A stretch of 64,000 nucleotides of DNA from Caballeronia sp. SL2Y3 (GCF_022879575.1 NZ_CP084263.1:124001-188000), one strand, 5' to 3'. Counted from the first letter of the stretch, positions 1 through 11,981 are shown. Notes: generated by a model from the sequence alone, not told the origin. A program made the numbers and translations.

Positions 1-257
1 AAGGCGGTGCGTCCGCCGTTGACCATGTCTTCGTACGCCTTGGATTCGCGGCGGCCCAAGGCTGCAGTGCGCGCCTTGCCTATCGAAATCTCGGCGCCAA
101 TCGGTGCGCAACCGTCGAGACGCAACAGGCCGAGCAAGTGTCCGCCGTCGTCGACCACTGCGATGGCGACGGGCCAGTTTTGCCTGTCTGCCTCGGCCCG
201 CGCAGCGGAGAGAACGGTGGTCACGTCGTCGATGGACATCACGGGTTTCGTCTGCAT
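1..257 (-). CDS. GlcG/HbpS-family (DUF336) protein, C-terminus beyond window
   Basis: The first 85 codons lie in the window; the 3' end is cut by the window edge. The protein opens MQTKPVMSIDDVTTVLSAA and continues with VAIAVVDDGGHLLGLLRLDG, PIGAEISIGKARTAALGR and ESKAYEDMVNGGRTA. This is the typical N-terminal half of the GlcG/HbpS family, small alpha-beta proteins of glycolate-utilisation and heme-binding context whose biochemical role is often unknown. The ATG at 257 gives a family-typical N-terminus. It is divergent from the MFS remnant to its right. Family assignment is firm; function is not inferable. Confidence 0.85.
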   Translation of the reverse strand, partial: MQTKPVMSIDDVTTVLSAARAEADRQNWPVAIAVVDDGGHLLGLLRLDGCAPIGAEISIGKARTAALGRRESKAYEDMVNGGRTA

Positions 258-383
258 TTCATTATCTCGTCGTGGAAAGTTGGATACCGCATCGTCGAGC
301 ATACCTCTTACCCGGCGGCATGTTGAATCGGGGGTTCCAGGCGTCAGAGGGGCGCAGCGTCGCGAGCGAGAGGCGCCGAACTC

Positions 384-1234
384 ATGCGCGTCTTCTTTCC
401 AGGCATCGTGCTGTATCTGACGTACTGGTTCCCGGCGGCGCGGCGCTCGCGCATGAACGCCATGTTCATGATTATGGCGACGTTCCGGGACGTAAGCGGC
501 TGGTCGAACTGGCAGTGGCTCTTCTTGCTCGAAGCGATCCCGTCCGCGGTACTCGGCATCGTCACGCCGGCCTGCCTGCCGAACGACATCCGGGCGGCGA
601 AGTGGCTCACCGAAGACGAAAAGCGCGTGCTGGAAGCGCACATTCAGCGCGACGATGCAGGCAAGACCCACGGCCCGCTCGCTGGCGTCCGCGCCGACCT
701 GCGCATCTGGAAGATGGCTCCGATCTGCTTCTGCTGCATGGTGGGACTCTATGGCATCAGCTTCTGCTTGCCGACTCTCGTGAAAGCGACGGGCGCAGAA
801 AGCGCGCTCGAAGTCGGGATGCTGACGGCCGTTCCCTACGCGTGCGCGGTGGCGAGCATGTTCTTCGTCGCGCGCAGTTCGGACCGCACGGGCGAGCGTC
901 GCTGGCACTTCGCCATTCCTGCGGCGCTTGCGGGAATCGGGCTCTTCGTCAGCACGCAGATGACGGGCAATGTTCCCGTCGCGATGCTCGCGCTCACCGT
1001 CGGGACCGCCGGCATGCTCGCGACCATGCCGGTGTTTTGGACCATCCCAGCGCCATTCTCGCGGGCGGATCGGCAGCGGCAGCCATCGGCATGATCAGCT
1101 CCATCGGCAATCTGGCCGGCTTCGCGAGCGCGTCGATCATCGGCTGGCTGAAGGACGTCACGCATAGCACGAACGCCGGCATCTACTGCGTATCGGGCGC
1201 GCTTATTTTCGGGGCCGTGCTCGCCCTCCTGTAA
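384..1234 (+). pseudogene. MFS transporter remnant (anion:cation symporter family), decayed
   Basis: This encodes part of an ACS-family major facilitator (the tartrate/phthalate permease type). It starts abruptly at FFPGIVLYLTYWFPAARRSR, so the first about 120 residues expected for the family are missing. About 20 residues are also missing between MNAMFMI and the NWQWLFLLEAIPSAVLGIV segment. Near 1047 one base has been lost: the frame ends with ...MPVFWTIPAPFS, while the next frame continues with SAILAGGSAAAAIGMISSIGNLAGF and reaches a stop at 1234. Several independent lesions argue for a true pseudogene rather than a sequencing error. A further piece of the same gene lies inverted just downstream. 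Confidence 0.85.
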
Positions 1235-1304
1235 ACGGGCCGCGCGATAAAGCGCTTCCCGGCGAGTCGCTGGGTGAGCGTTGACCATCGGTACGATGCA
1301 GCGC

Positions 1305-1370
1305 CGCGCTTCAGCCACGCCCAGCAGAAAGCGCATGACACAGAACATGGTCGGCGTCTTCATCCGGTGC
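1305..1370 (-). pseudogene. Inverted fragment of the same MFS gene
   Basis: On the minus strand this stretch reads MKTPTMFCVMRFLLGVAEA. That is the conserved segment that in ACS-family MFS proteins immediately precedes GFFPGIVLYLTYWFP, which is where the plus-strand remnant at 384 begins. The piece has no start, stop or continuation of its own. It indicates a local inversion with a breakpoint at the GVAEA/GFFPG junction. It lies between the remnant and the 3' end of the TetR gene. Confidence 0.75.
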
Positions 1371-1415
1371 AAGCGGTTGAACGAACAACCGCTTTCGAGC
1401 GACCACCGTGTCACA

Positions 1416-2129
1416 TCAAGCGTGCACTGTTCGCGATGCTCCCACGGCCCGCGGCGACACTGCCCCACACGCGCGAATGACGAGCCTCACGACTTCTTCG
1501 GTCTGTTCGTCGAAGGCTTTTTGCGTCAGCGCCCGCTTGCCTTTCAGCGCGCGAATCTGCGCATCGAAGTCGGCGTAATGCTGGGTGATCGCCCAGATCA
1601 TGAACATGAACGTATCGGCTTCGACCGGCGCGAGCAGGCCGCGCGCAATCCAGCTTTCGATGACCGTCACGCGCGTATCGAGCCACGGCTTCACGCGCTC
1701 GCTGAGGATGTCCTGCATGTGGTGCGCGCCGTGAATGATTTCGCTCGCCCACACCTTCGAGCCGAGCGGCCGTCTTCTCGACAACTCCATTTTCGCGCGC
1801 ACATAACCGCCTATCGCTTCCACCGGGTCGTCGCTGCACTCGAAGGTATCCGCCGCGCGATGCCAGTCCTCGAATATGTCTTCCAGCACGCGGCGATAGA
1901 GCGCGAGCTTCGTCGGGAAGTAGTAATGCAGATTGGCCTTCGGCAATCCGGCGCGCTCGGCGATCATCGCCGTGCTCGCGCCTTCTAATCCTTTCTCGGC
2001 GAAGACCGCCTCCGCACACGCAAGCAGATGCACTTCGTTGCTTTCGCGAATCTGCGCGCGGCGTCGCCGCAAGGGTGGCGCCGCGTCTTCGTTTCCGGTG
2101 ATGCCGTTCGTGGCTTCGTCGTGTCTCAT
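1416..2129 (-). CDS. RutR-like TetR-family regulator of pyrimidine catabolism
   Basis: A 237-residue TetR-family repressor. The N-terminal helix-turn-helix is visible (FAEKGLEGASTAMIAERAG, then LPKANLHYYFPTKLALYRRV). The C-terminal ligand domain carries the RutR-type signature FMIWAITQHYADFDAQI. Escherichia coli RutR binds uracil or thymine and controls pyrimidine genes. The gene is divergent from the pyrimidine-degradation operon, which fits local control through the inverted repeat at 2328-2345. The ATG at 2129 was chosen to give a family-typical length; upstream ATGs at 2159 and 2198 are in frame and no ribosome-binding site is decisive. The role is inferred from family and context. Confidence 0.85.
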   Translation of the reverse strand: MRHDEATNGITGNEDAAPPLRRRRAQIRESNEVHLLACAEAVFAEKGLEGASTAMIAERAGLPKANLHYYFPTKLALYRRVLEDIFEDWHRAADTFECSDDPVEAIGGYVRAKMELSRRRPLGSKVWASEIIHGAHHMQDILSERVKPWLDTRVTVIESWIARGLLAPVEADTFMFMIWAITQHYADFDAQIRALKGKRALTQKAFDEQTEEVVRLVIRACGAVSPRAVGASRTVHA

Positions 2130-2299
2130 CGTCGCACTCTGGTGCCGTCTGTGCCGCATCGTGCCTGAATCGCGCCGTTCGTGCACGCCGCGCTGCATCG
2201 CGTCGAAAGCATGGGCAAACCTCGCATGCAGCGATGCTGCGACGCAATGGCATGGTTATCGCTTTTACCGTCTCCGTGTTTGCCCGCACACGAAATACG

Positions 2300-2328
2300 T
2301 TGATTTGCTTATTTTAATCGGCTAAAAC
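2300..2328 (+). promoter_or_regulatory. Putative sigma-70 promoter of the pyrimidine operon
   Basis: TTGATT at 2300-2305 (-35) and TAAAAC at 2323-2328 (-10) are separated by 17 bp in a locally AT-rich stretch between the regulator and the first catabolic gene. It was assigned by eye and not tested. The -10 hexamer is imperfect. Confidence 0.45.
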
Positions 2329-2345
2329 CTGTCCAACCGGACAGG
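2328..2345. promoter_or_regulatory. Candidate operator: CCTGTCC-N4-GGACAGG
   Basis: A perfect inverted repeat with 7-bp arms (2328-2334 and 2339-2345) around AACC. It abuts the putative -10 box and would cover the transcription start, the classic position for repression. The divergent TetR/RutR-like protein is the natural candidate to bind it. The sequence differs from the E. coli RutR consensus, so binding is inference. Confidence 0.55.
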
Positions 2346-2507
2346 ATTCGAGGAGCGCGTCGGTCATTGGCGAAGCGCGCTCTTTGCATGATCCATCGTA
2401 GAACGAAGAGTCGTGCACCGCGCGGGTGCGATCACGCACTGCAAGCGCTCGACGCGCACGAACCGAGGTCACTCACATACGAAGTCCCATCGCAAGGAGC
2501 GAGGCGC

Positions 2508-3788
2508 ATGAACGTCCTAACGGATGCAGTCACAGAGGCCGGTCTCGATACGTCCATCCGCGTGAACGGCGCGCGGTTGTGGGAAAGCCTGATGACGATG
2601 GCCAAGATCGGCGCGACGCCGAAGGGCGGCGTCTGCCGCCTCGCGCTCACCGATCTCGATCGCGAGGGTCGCGATCTCATCGTCAGTTGGGCGAAGGCGG
2701 AGGGCTGCACGGTGCACGTCGATCAGATGGGCAACGTGTTCATGCGACGGGCGGGCCGCAATCTCGATGCATTGCCGGTCGTGACCGGCTCGCATGCTGA
2801 CTCCCAGCCTACGGGCGGCCGTTTCGACGGCATCTACGGCGTGCTCGGCGGGCTGGAAGTGATCCGCACGTTGAACGATCGCGGCATCGAGACCGAGCAT
2901 CCGATCGAAGTGGTCATCTGGACCAACGAAGAGGGCTCGCGTTTCGCGCCCGCGATGGTCGCGTCCGGCGTGTTCGCGGGCGTTTTCTCGCTGGATTACG
3001 GGCTTTCGCGCAAGGACGTCGACGGCAAGACCATCGGCGAGGAACTCAGGCGTATCGGCTATGCGGGCGATGTTCCGTGCGGCGGCCGCAAGCTGCATGC
3101 GGCATTCGAGCTGCATATCGAACAGGGGCCGATCCTCGAAGCCGAAGACAAGACGATCGGCGTCGTCACCGATGCGCAAGGCCAGCGCTGGTACGAAATC
3201 ACGCTGACGGGACAGGAAGCGCACGCCGGCCCAACGCCGATGCCGCGCCGCAAGGACGCGCTGCTCGGCGCCTCGCGCGTGGTCGATCTCGTCAACCGCA
3301 TCGGTCTCGACCATGCGCCGCTCGCGTGCGCGACGGTCGGCATGATGCAGGTACATCCGAACTCGCGCAACGTGATTCCCGGCCGCGTGTTCTTCACCGT
3401 CGATTTCCGTCATCCCGACGATGCCGTGCTCGCGCGCATGGATGCCGCCTTGCGCGAAGGCGTCGCGCGCATTGCCGGCGAGATCGGCTTGCAAACCGAG
3501 CTCGAACAGATCTTCTACTACGAACCAGTCAAGTTCGATGCGGCCTGCGTGGCATCGGTGCGCGCGGCAGCGCAACGCTTCGGCTACTCGCACCGCGATA
3601 TGGTCTCGGGCGCGGGCCATGATGCGTGCTATCTCGCGCAGGTGGCGCCTACATCGATGGTGTTCGTGCCGTGCGTCGACGGCATCAGTCATAACGAAAT
3701 AGAAGACGCCACGCAGGAGTGGATCGAAGCGGGAGCGAACGTGTTGCTGCACGCGATGCTCGAACGCGCGTCCGAACCGGCTCCCTGA
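2508..3788 (+). CDS. Zn-dependent M20-family amidohydrolase, beta-ureidopropionase type
   Basis: A 426-residue member of the allantoate amidohydrolase / N-carbamoyl amino acid hydrolase family. Metal-site motifs are present: GSHADSQPTGGRFDG (His96, Asp107 region), TNEEGSRF, ELHIEQGP and DGISHNE. In this operon the expected substrate is N-carbamoyl-beta-alanine from dihydrouracil hydrolysis, giving beta-alanine, ammonia and CO2, the last step of reductive uracil breakdown. The ATG at 2508 has AAGGAG at 2494-2499. It is the first gene of the operon, with preT following after 86 bp. The family is certain; the precise N-carbamoyl substrate is inferred from its neighbours. Confidence 0.88.
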   Translation: MNVLTDAVTEAGLDTSIRVNGARLWESLMTMAKIGATPKGGVCRLALTDLDREGRDLIVSWAKAEGCTVHVDQMGNVFMRRAGRNLDALPVVTGSHADSQPTGGRFDGIYGVLGGLEVIRTLNDRGIETEHPIEVVIWTNEEGSRFAPAMVASGVFAGVFSLDYGLSRKDVDGKTIGEELRRIGYAGDVPCGGRKLHAAFELHIEQGPILEAEDKTIGVVTDAQGQRWYEITLTGQEAHAGPTPMPRRKDALLGASRVVDLVNRIGLDHAPLACATVGMMQVHPNSRNVIPGRVFFTVDFRHPDDAVLARMDAALREGVARIAGEIGLQTELEQIFYYEPVKFDAACVASVRAAAQRFGYSHRDMVSGAGHDACYLAQVAPTSMVFVPCVDGISHNEIEDATQEWIEAGANVLLHAMLERASEPAP

Positions 3789-3874
3789 GCCGCGCCTTTT
3801 CTCGTTGATTATTTCCGGCCGTCCGCTTGCCCTGCGGACGGAAGGCACCGTCACGCCTTCGACAAGGAACGCGC

Positions 3875-5209
3875 ATGACCATGAAGACCATCGGCGATAT
3901 CGCGAGCCATCGTCAGACGCACGAACATCTCGCGTGCGAATTCTCGGACGTCGCGCCGCTGCTCGACGCGACCGCTGCGGCCGCCGCCGCGAGCCGCTGC
4001 CACTACTGCTACGACGCGCCATGCGTGCAAGCGTGTCCGACGCGCATCGACATACCGGGATTTATCCGCAAGATCGGCAACGGCAATCTGAAGGGCGCGG
4101 CCACCGACATTCTCTCGGCCAATCCGCTCGGCGGCATGTGCGCGCGCGTGTGTCCAACCGAGATTCTTTGCGAAGGAAGTTGCGTGCGCAATCATCCGGG
4201 CGACGAGCCTGTGCAGATCGGCGCGCTGCAACGTCACGCGACCGACTGGGCGATGTCGAATGACGTTGCGTTGTTCAGCCGCGCGCCGGAAACCGAAAGG
4301 CGCATTGCGATTGTGGGCGCGGGACCGGCGGGGCTCGCGTGCGCCTATCGACTGGCGCTCGCGGGCCATCGCGCCGTCATCTTCGATGCGCGCAACAAGC
4401 CGGGCGGTCTCAACGAGTACGGCATCGCGGCCTACAAGACGGTCGACGACTACGCGCAGCGCGAGATCGAGTGGCTTCATTCGATAGGCGGCATCGAGAT
4501 CCGCACCGCTCAGGCGCTCGGACGCGACTTCACGCTCGACGAGTTGCGCAAGCAATACGACGCGGTGTTTATCGCGTTGGGCCTCGCAGGCGTGCGCGAA
4601 CTGGCGCTCGAAGGCGAGTCGCTGAACGGCGTGGTGAACGCCGTCGATTTCATCGAGCAAGTGCGTCAGGCCGATGACCTCGCGAGCGTGCCGGTCGGCC
4701 GTCGGGTGCTCGTGATCGGCGGCGGGAACACGGCCGTCGATGCGTGCGTGCAGAGCCGCAAGCTCGGCGCGACGAGCGTGACGATGGCTTACCGGCGCGG
4801 CGTCGAGAACATGAGCGCGACATGGGCCGAGCGCGAGTTCGCGCAAAGCAATGGCGTGCACATCGTCACGCATGCGCAGCCCGTGCGTCTGATCGGCGAG
4901 AACGGTCAGGTGACAGGCGTCGAGTTCCAGCGCGACGCCGAGCGCTTCGTGATCGAAGCCGACATGGTCCTGAAGGCGATCGGTCAGACGCTCGTGCCTG
5001 TGGGCATCGGGCGCGAACTGCTGACGCTCGACGGCGGGCGCATCGTGACCGACGAAAATCGTCAGACGACGCTCGCCAAAGTGTGGGCCGGCGGCGATTG
5101 CGCCACCCACGAAGGACTCGATCTCACCGTGCAGGCCGTGCAGGACGGCAAGCTCGCGGCGGCGTCGATCGACGCGTCGTTCGAGCTGACTGCAATCAAA
5201 GCCGCCTGA
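3875..5209 (+). CDS. preT: NAD-dependent dihydropyrimidine dehydrogenase, subunit PreT
   Basis: A 444-residue electron-transfer subunit. The N-terminal iron-sulfur region has Cys42, 45, 50 and 54 (CHYCYDAPCVQACP) and Cys89, 93, 99 and 103. An FAD-binding motif GAGPAG lies at 148-153 and an NAD(H) motif GGGNTA at 282-287. With PreA it reduces uracil or thymine to the 5,6-dihydropyrimidine using NADH. The ATG at 3875 follows AAGGA at 3864-3868 with good spacing. It is about 30 residues longer than E. coli PreT, mainly at the N-terminus. It sits directly upstream of preA with a 20-bp gap, as expected for a two-subunit enzyme. Confidence 0.95.
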   Translation: MTMKTIGDIASHRQTHEHLACEFSDVAPLLDATAAAAAASRCHYCYDAPCVQACPTRIDIPGFIRKIGNGNLKGAATDILSANPLGGMCARVCPTEILCEGSCVRNHPGDEPVQIGALQRHATDWAMSNDVALFSRAPETERRIAIVGAGPAGLACAYRLALAGHRAVIFDARNKPGGLNEYGIAAYKTVDDYAQREIEWLHSIGGIEIRTAQALGRDFTLDELRKQYDAVFIALGLAGVRELALEGESLNGVVNAVDFIEQVRQADDLASVPVGRRVLVIGGGNTAVDACVQSRKLGATSVTMAYRRGVENMSATWAEREFAQSNGVHIVTHAQPVRLIGENGQVTGVEFQRDAERFVIEADMVLKAIGQTLVPVGIGRELLTLDGGRIVTDENRQTTLAKVWAGGDCATHEGLDLTVQAVQDGKLAAASIDASFELTAIKAA

Positions 5210-5229
5210 TTCGAAGAGGAGACACGAAC

Positions 5230-6516
5230 ATGGCCGATCTTCGCTGCAACATCGCCGGCATCTCGTCGCCGAATCCTTTCTGGCTCGCTTCGGCGCCGCC
5301 TACCGACAAGGCCTACAACGTCAACCGCGCGTTCGAGGCGGGCTGGGGCGGCGTCGTGTGGAAGACGCTCGGGCTCGATCCGCATGTGGTGAACGTGAGC
5401 TCGCGCTACGGCGCCGTGCAATGGAACGGGCAACGCATGGCGGGCCTGAACAACATAGAGTTGATCACCGATCGGCCGCTCGACGTGAATCTTCGCGAGA
5501 TCGAGCAAGTGAAACGTGACTGGCCTGATCGCGCATTGATCGTTTCATTGATGGTTCCGTGCAACGAGAAAGACTGGAAGTGGATCCTGACGCAAGTGGA
5601 GGACACCGGCGCGGATGCAGTCGAACTCAACTTCGGCTGCCCGCACGGCATGAGCGAACGCGGAATGGGCGCAGCCGTGGGACAGGTTCCCGAGTACGTG
5701 GAGATGGTGACGCGCTGGGTCAAGGAAGGCACGAGACTGCCGTGCCTCGTCAAGCTGACGCCCAATATCAGCGACATTCGCATGGGCTCGCGCGCCGCGT
5801 TCAAGGGCGGCGCGGACGGCGTGTCGCTCATCAACACGATCAACTCGATCGTCGCTGTCGACCTCGACCAGATGGCGCCCATGCCGACCGTCGACGGCAA
5901 GGGCACGCACGGCGGCTATTGCGGACCGGCCGTGAAGCCGATCGCGCTCAACATGGTCGCGGAAATCGGGCGCGATCCCGAGACTCCGGATCTGCCGATC
6001 TCGGGCATCGGCGGCATTTCGTCGTGGCGCGACGCGGCGGAGTTCATGGTGCTCGGCGCAGGCAGCGTGCAGGTGTGCACGGCGGCGATGCATTATGGCT
6101 TTCGCATCGTCACCGATCTGGCCGATGGCCTTTCGAACTGGATGGACGAGAAGGGCTACGCGAGCCTCGACGACATTCGCGGCCGCGCCGTGCAGAACGT
6201 CACCGACTGGAAGTACCTCAATCTCAAGTACGACATCAAGGCGCGCATCGATCAGGACAAGTGCATCAAGTGCGGACTGTGCCATATCGCGTGCGAGGAC
6301 ACCTCGCATCAGGCAATCCTGAAGGAGAAGGACGGCAAGCGTCACTTCGAAGTAGTGGATGCGCAATGCGTCGGCTGCAACCTGTGCATGCACGTGTGTC
6401 CCGTCGAGCAGTGCATCACGATGGAACGCGTCGATGCCGGCGAATACGCGAACTGGACCACGCACCCGAACAATCCGGCTCGCGAGAACGTCGAGGAGCC
6501 CGCGAAAGCGGCCTGA
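5230..6516 (+). CDS. preA: NAD-dependent dihydropyrimidine dehydrogenase, subunit PreA
   Basis: A 428-residue FMN-containing catalytic subunit with a dihydroorotate-dehydrogenase-like barrel. The active-site loop NFGCPHGMSERGMG carries the probable catalytic Cys137. Barrel segments GKGTHGGYCGPAVKPIAL and SGIGGISSWRDA are family-typical. The C-terminus holds two 4Fe-4S motifs (Cys345/348/351/355 and Cys380/383/386/390). It reduces the pyrimidine ring with electrons delivered through PreT. AAGAGGAGA lies just before the ATG at 5230. It is co-transcribed with preT and the symporter gene. Confidence 0.95.
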   Translation: MADLRCNIAGISSPNPFWLASAPPTDKAYNVNRAFEAGWGGVVWKTLGLDPHVVNVSSRYGAVQWNGQRMAGLNNIELITDRPLDVNLREIEQVKRDWPDRALIVSLMVPCNEKDWKWILTQVEDTGADAVELNFGCPHGMSERGMGAAVGQVPEYVEMVTRWVKEGTRLPCLVKLTPNISDIRMGSRAAFKGGADGVSLINTINSIVAVDLDQMAPMPTVDGKGTHGGYCGPAVKPIALNMVAEIGRDPETPDLPISGIGGISSWRDAAEFMVLGAGSVQVCTAAMHYGFRIVTDLADGLSNWMDEKGYASLDDIRGRAVQNVTDWKYLNLKYDIKARIDQDKCIKCGLCHIACEDTSHQAILKEKDGKRHFEVVDAQCVGCNLCMHVCPVEQCITMERVDAGEYANWTTHPNNPARENVEEPAKAA

Positions 6517-6605
6517 ATCACACGCAGCGCTCGTCATTGACCCCCGCCGCGCCACATCGCGCGAAGATGCGATGGTGCGGCGAACACTTAAGCGGAGTGC
6601 ATCCG

Positions 6606-9577
<2,972 letters not shown>

Positions 9578-9592
9578 ATCGGGTCGATCGGG

Positions 9593-9622
9593 AAGCCCGG
9601 CGGTCATGTTGCGCGGGGCTTT
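9593..9622 (+). terminator. Possible terminator after hydA
   Basis: AAGCCC (9593-9598) can pair with GGGCTT (9616-9621), with extra imperfect pairing inside, 15 bp after the hydA stop. It is followed by a weak T-containing tail (TTTGTC). Position supports termination; the stem is short. Confidence 0.4.
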
Positions 9623-10463
9623 GTCGCGTGGTCGCGCGCGGCGTTTCGGGCGCCAGCGTCTGTCAATAGCCAGAACACGACATTGCGACATAGACGCTAC
9701 ATGCGGAATGCCACGGCCAAATACAAATGTCCGATGTCTGACTCATTAGAAGTGTCCGATTGAGATATGCGAGCAATCGCAACGCAGCGTTGAAGCAAGG
9801 CATCTGAACGGGCAGGGCGCGGAAGCATGGCGCGCTACCGGTTGTGGGCCGCTGCCTCGCTTTTGATCGACTGCACGCGGCGCTTCTGCTGCTGCAGCGC
9901 CAACCGGGTCGCCTCGATGTCCTGGTGGGTTAATCTGCGCGGCTTGCTCGTGCCTGGCGCGCAGTTCCATGCGTTTGTCCGGACCCAGCCGAACCCGTTG
10001 CGCCTGCCGACACGATCGAGTCAAAGAGAGGCAACTAACGGTCTTTCGCCTTCACATACGCGACTCAGCGGCCTCCTTCTCGTTCGCCGACAACATCTCG
10101 GACTTTGCGTATTCCTTAGTCAGAGCTAACAGCCCAGCATCGAAACGAGCTCGATATGCCATCGAGTATGGTTTCTGAAGAGGGTCCAGGAAAGTTCGTG
10201 GAGAGCGGTTGCGCTTTCGATTCGGCGCAGCAAGCGCAATGGATGGCCTCGCATTGATTAGCAGAACGTAATTCTCGGTACGCGGGCACATGAGAAGCAT
10301 GCGACCGAGGTGTCAGTGAGTTCGATGAAGCGGAGTGTTACTCGACTTACGAGTATGAGCTAGATCAATGCGATGCGGTTGGAGCCATGACGCAGAACTT
10401 GCGCGCGTTGGCCGTTTGCAAGGAGCATGCGTTTCTGAACTATCAACGCTGTAGAGGATTCTG
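9623..10463. other. Gene-poor stretch, less GC-rich than surroundings
   Basis: No convincing gene. Open frames here are short and lack family motifs. TGTCCGAT occurs twice as a direct repeat (9728-9735 and 9753-9760). A minus-strand open frame ending at 9835 without a clear start (…THQDIEATRLALQQQKRR…) might be the tail of a lost gene. The mixed content suggests an eroded insertion site, but no insertion sequence can be identified. Confidence 0.4.
10052..10300 (-). CDS. Doubtful small hypothetical protein
   Basis: An 82-residue open frame without recognised domain. Its C-terminal half (YRARFDAGLLALTKEYAKSE) is charged and could be helical, which is why it is kept, but there is no good ribosome-binding site and codon use is unlike the flanking operons. 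It may be chance or the remnant of a mobile-element gene. Confidence 0.2.
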   Translation of the reverse strand: MLLMCPRTENYVLLINARPSIALAAPNRKRNRSPRTFLDPLQKPYSMAYRARFDAGLLALTKEYAKSEMLSANEKEAAESRM

Positions 10464-10787
10464 ATGTCCAAATTGCCCCGCGCCACGATCGTGTTTTATA
10501 ACGAAACCACTCGTCAACTCCAGTTATGCACCGTGCCATTTGCTGAAGTCCGAAGTGCGATTGACCGACAGACAACGCGTGGTTTTGCGATGAACCTGCC
10601 GCTTGGTGCGGATGACGAGGATTCCTCGCCCATTACTAACGAAGTCTTGCAGCAAATAGGCGGCATGGCTGTATTGAACCAAGGAATGGCCCATCCTGAA
10701 TTGCGATCACGATTCCAGTTCGATACACCGGGACCGATGGTAGATTGGGACGCTGCAGATAACAGGAGCGTCTCGGGAAACGACTAG
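10464..10787 (+). CDS. Hypothetical protein, 107 aa
   Basis: A 107-residue soluble protein (MSKLPRATIVFYNETTRQLQ...) with no signal peptide, membrane segment or motif that I recognise. The reading frame is supported by AGAGGA about 8 bases before the ATG. It stands alone in a region of lower GC and less biased codon use than the operons on either side, suggesting recent acquisition. No function is proposed. Confidence 0.45.
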   Translation: MSKLPRATIVFYNETTRQLQLCTVPFAEVRSAIDRQTTRGFAMNLPLGADDEDSSPITNEVLQQIGGMAVLNQGMAHPELRSRFQFDTPGPMVDWDAADNRSVSGND

Positions 10788-11143
10788 ATATTCAACAGAG
10801 CCAGGGTCGTGCATGAGCGAATGCAGAGAGGCGTCAGCCACGAGCGGCTTGAAGTCAAATGTTCAGACAATAAGTCTGAGCGACGCTAATTTATATTATG
10901 TCAATAACAATCAACGCAGGACCGAACTCTCGAACTGAGCGGACCAATCGTAATCGACGCCGCACTGGTGCAAAGGGTCGCCACACCGGCGCATCATGCA
11001 CATCGATGACTCACCATCCGCCCGTCGATAGCCAATGCCTTTGCATTACATCGATAAACAATATTTTTCCGAGTTAATCGGCGAGATAACTTATGCCTCG
11101 TGGCGCTGCAGGACGGCGCGAAACATCTTCACAGGGCATATCG
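10788..11143. promoter_or_regulatory. Upstream region of the amino acid ABC operon
   Basis: No gene. It contains the inverted repeat TCAGAC-AATAA-GTCTGA (10863-10879), which could be a weak terminator for the small gene or an operator. This is followed by an AT-rich stretch with TATTAT at 10894-10899 that could serve as a -10 box for the downstream operon. No matching -35 is clear. Confidence 0.35.
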
Positions 11144-11971
11144 ATGAACGCGATCAAACACTGGAAACGCTATCTCCTCGCAGTCATGTTCGCCGCAGGC
11201 AGCGTGTCCGCGCATGCGGACGACCTGCTTTCGCGTGTCAAGAAACAGGGCGAACTTGCCGTCGGCACCGAGATGCAGTTCGCGCCGTTCGACTTCATCG
11301 AGAACGGTCAACAGGCGGGCTTCAACAAGGACCTGTTCGCCGCGGTCGGCAAGATCATCGGCGTGAAGGTGCGCTTCATCGATCTGCCGTGGGACAGCGT
11401 GTTACCGGGGCTGGACGCGGGCAAGTTCGACATGGTCGCGGGCCCGCTCACCGTCACAAAGGCGCGCATGGAGCGCTACGCCTTCACTTCGCCTATCGCC
11501 GATGCCACCGATGCCCTTCTTAAGCGCGCGAACGACGCGAGTATCACGAAGAGCGCGGACATCGCGGGCAAGACCGTCGGCGCGCAGAAGAGCAGCGCAC
11601 AGAACGCACAACTCAAGACCTATGCAGAGACGCTCAAGCCGGGCGTCACCGTGCGCGAGTACGTCGATAACAATCAGGCCTATGCGGACCTCGCTTCCGG
11701 TCGTCTGAACGCGGTCGCCAACTCGCTGACGAACATCGCATACGTCGCGAAGCAACGCCCGAACGTTTTCGCCGTCGTGCAGCCGCCGTTCGGCTCGGCG
11801 GTGTACTTCGCGTATTGCATGCGCAAGGACGCCGACAGTCAGTCGCTCAACGCCGCATTCAACGATGCCCTCGCGACGCTCGGCAAGAACGGCGAGCTCG
11901 CGAGCCTGCAGAAGAAATGGTTCGGCGTGGCCGTGGATCTGCCCGCCGCGATGCCCACGCCCGCGTACTGA
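11144..11971 (+). CDS. Periplasmic binding protein of a polar amino acid-type ABC transporter
   Basis: A 275-residue family-3 solute-binding protein. It has a Sec signal peptide (YLLAVMFAAGSVSAHA, cleavage before DDLL). The mature start is LSRVKKQGELAVGTEMQFAPFDF, and it carries the central LDAGKFDMVAGPLTVTKARM segment typical of the family. It delivers its ligand to the two permeases encoded next. The start was placed at 11144 because only this ATG puts the signal peptide at the N-terminus. The ligand is unknown; the neighbouring aldolase-like gene does not settle it. Confidence 0.88.
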   Translation: MNAIKHWKRYLLAVMFAAGSVSAHADDLLSRVKKQGELAVGTEMQFAPFDFIENGQQAGFNKDLFAAVGKIIGVKVRFIDLPWDSVLPGLDAGKFDMVAGPLTVTKARMERYAFTSPIADATDALLKRANDASITKSADIAGKTVGAQKSSAQNAQLKTYAETLKPGVTVREYVDNNQAYADLASGRLNAVANSLTNIAYVAKQRPNVFAVVQPPFGSAVYFAYCMRKDADSQSLNAAFNDALATLGKNGELASLQKKWFGVAVDLPAAMPTPAY

Positions 11972-11981
11972 AGCGCGCGAC

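Noticed and set aside
3851..5110. Minus-strand open frame of 419 codons
   Set aside because: Entirely antisense to preT, which has full motifs; composition is that of a shadow frame.
9746..10129. Overlapping open frames on both strands after hydA
   Set aside because: Neither shows codon bias, a domain or a start signal; a possible gene tail lies in a third frame and cannot be identified.
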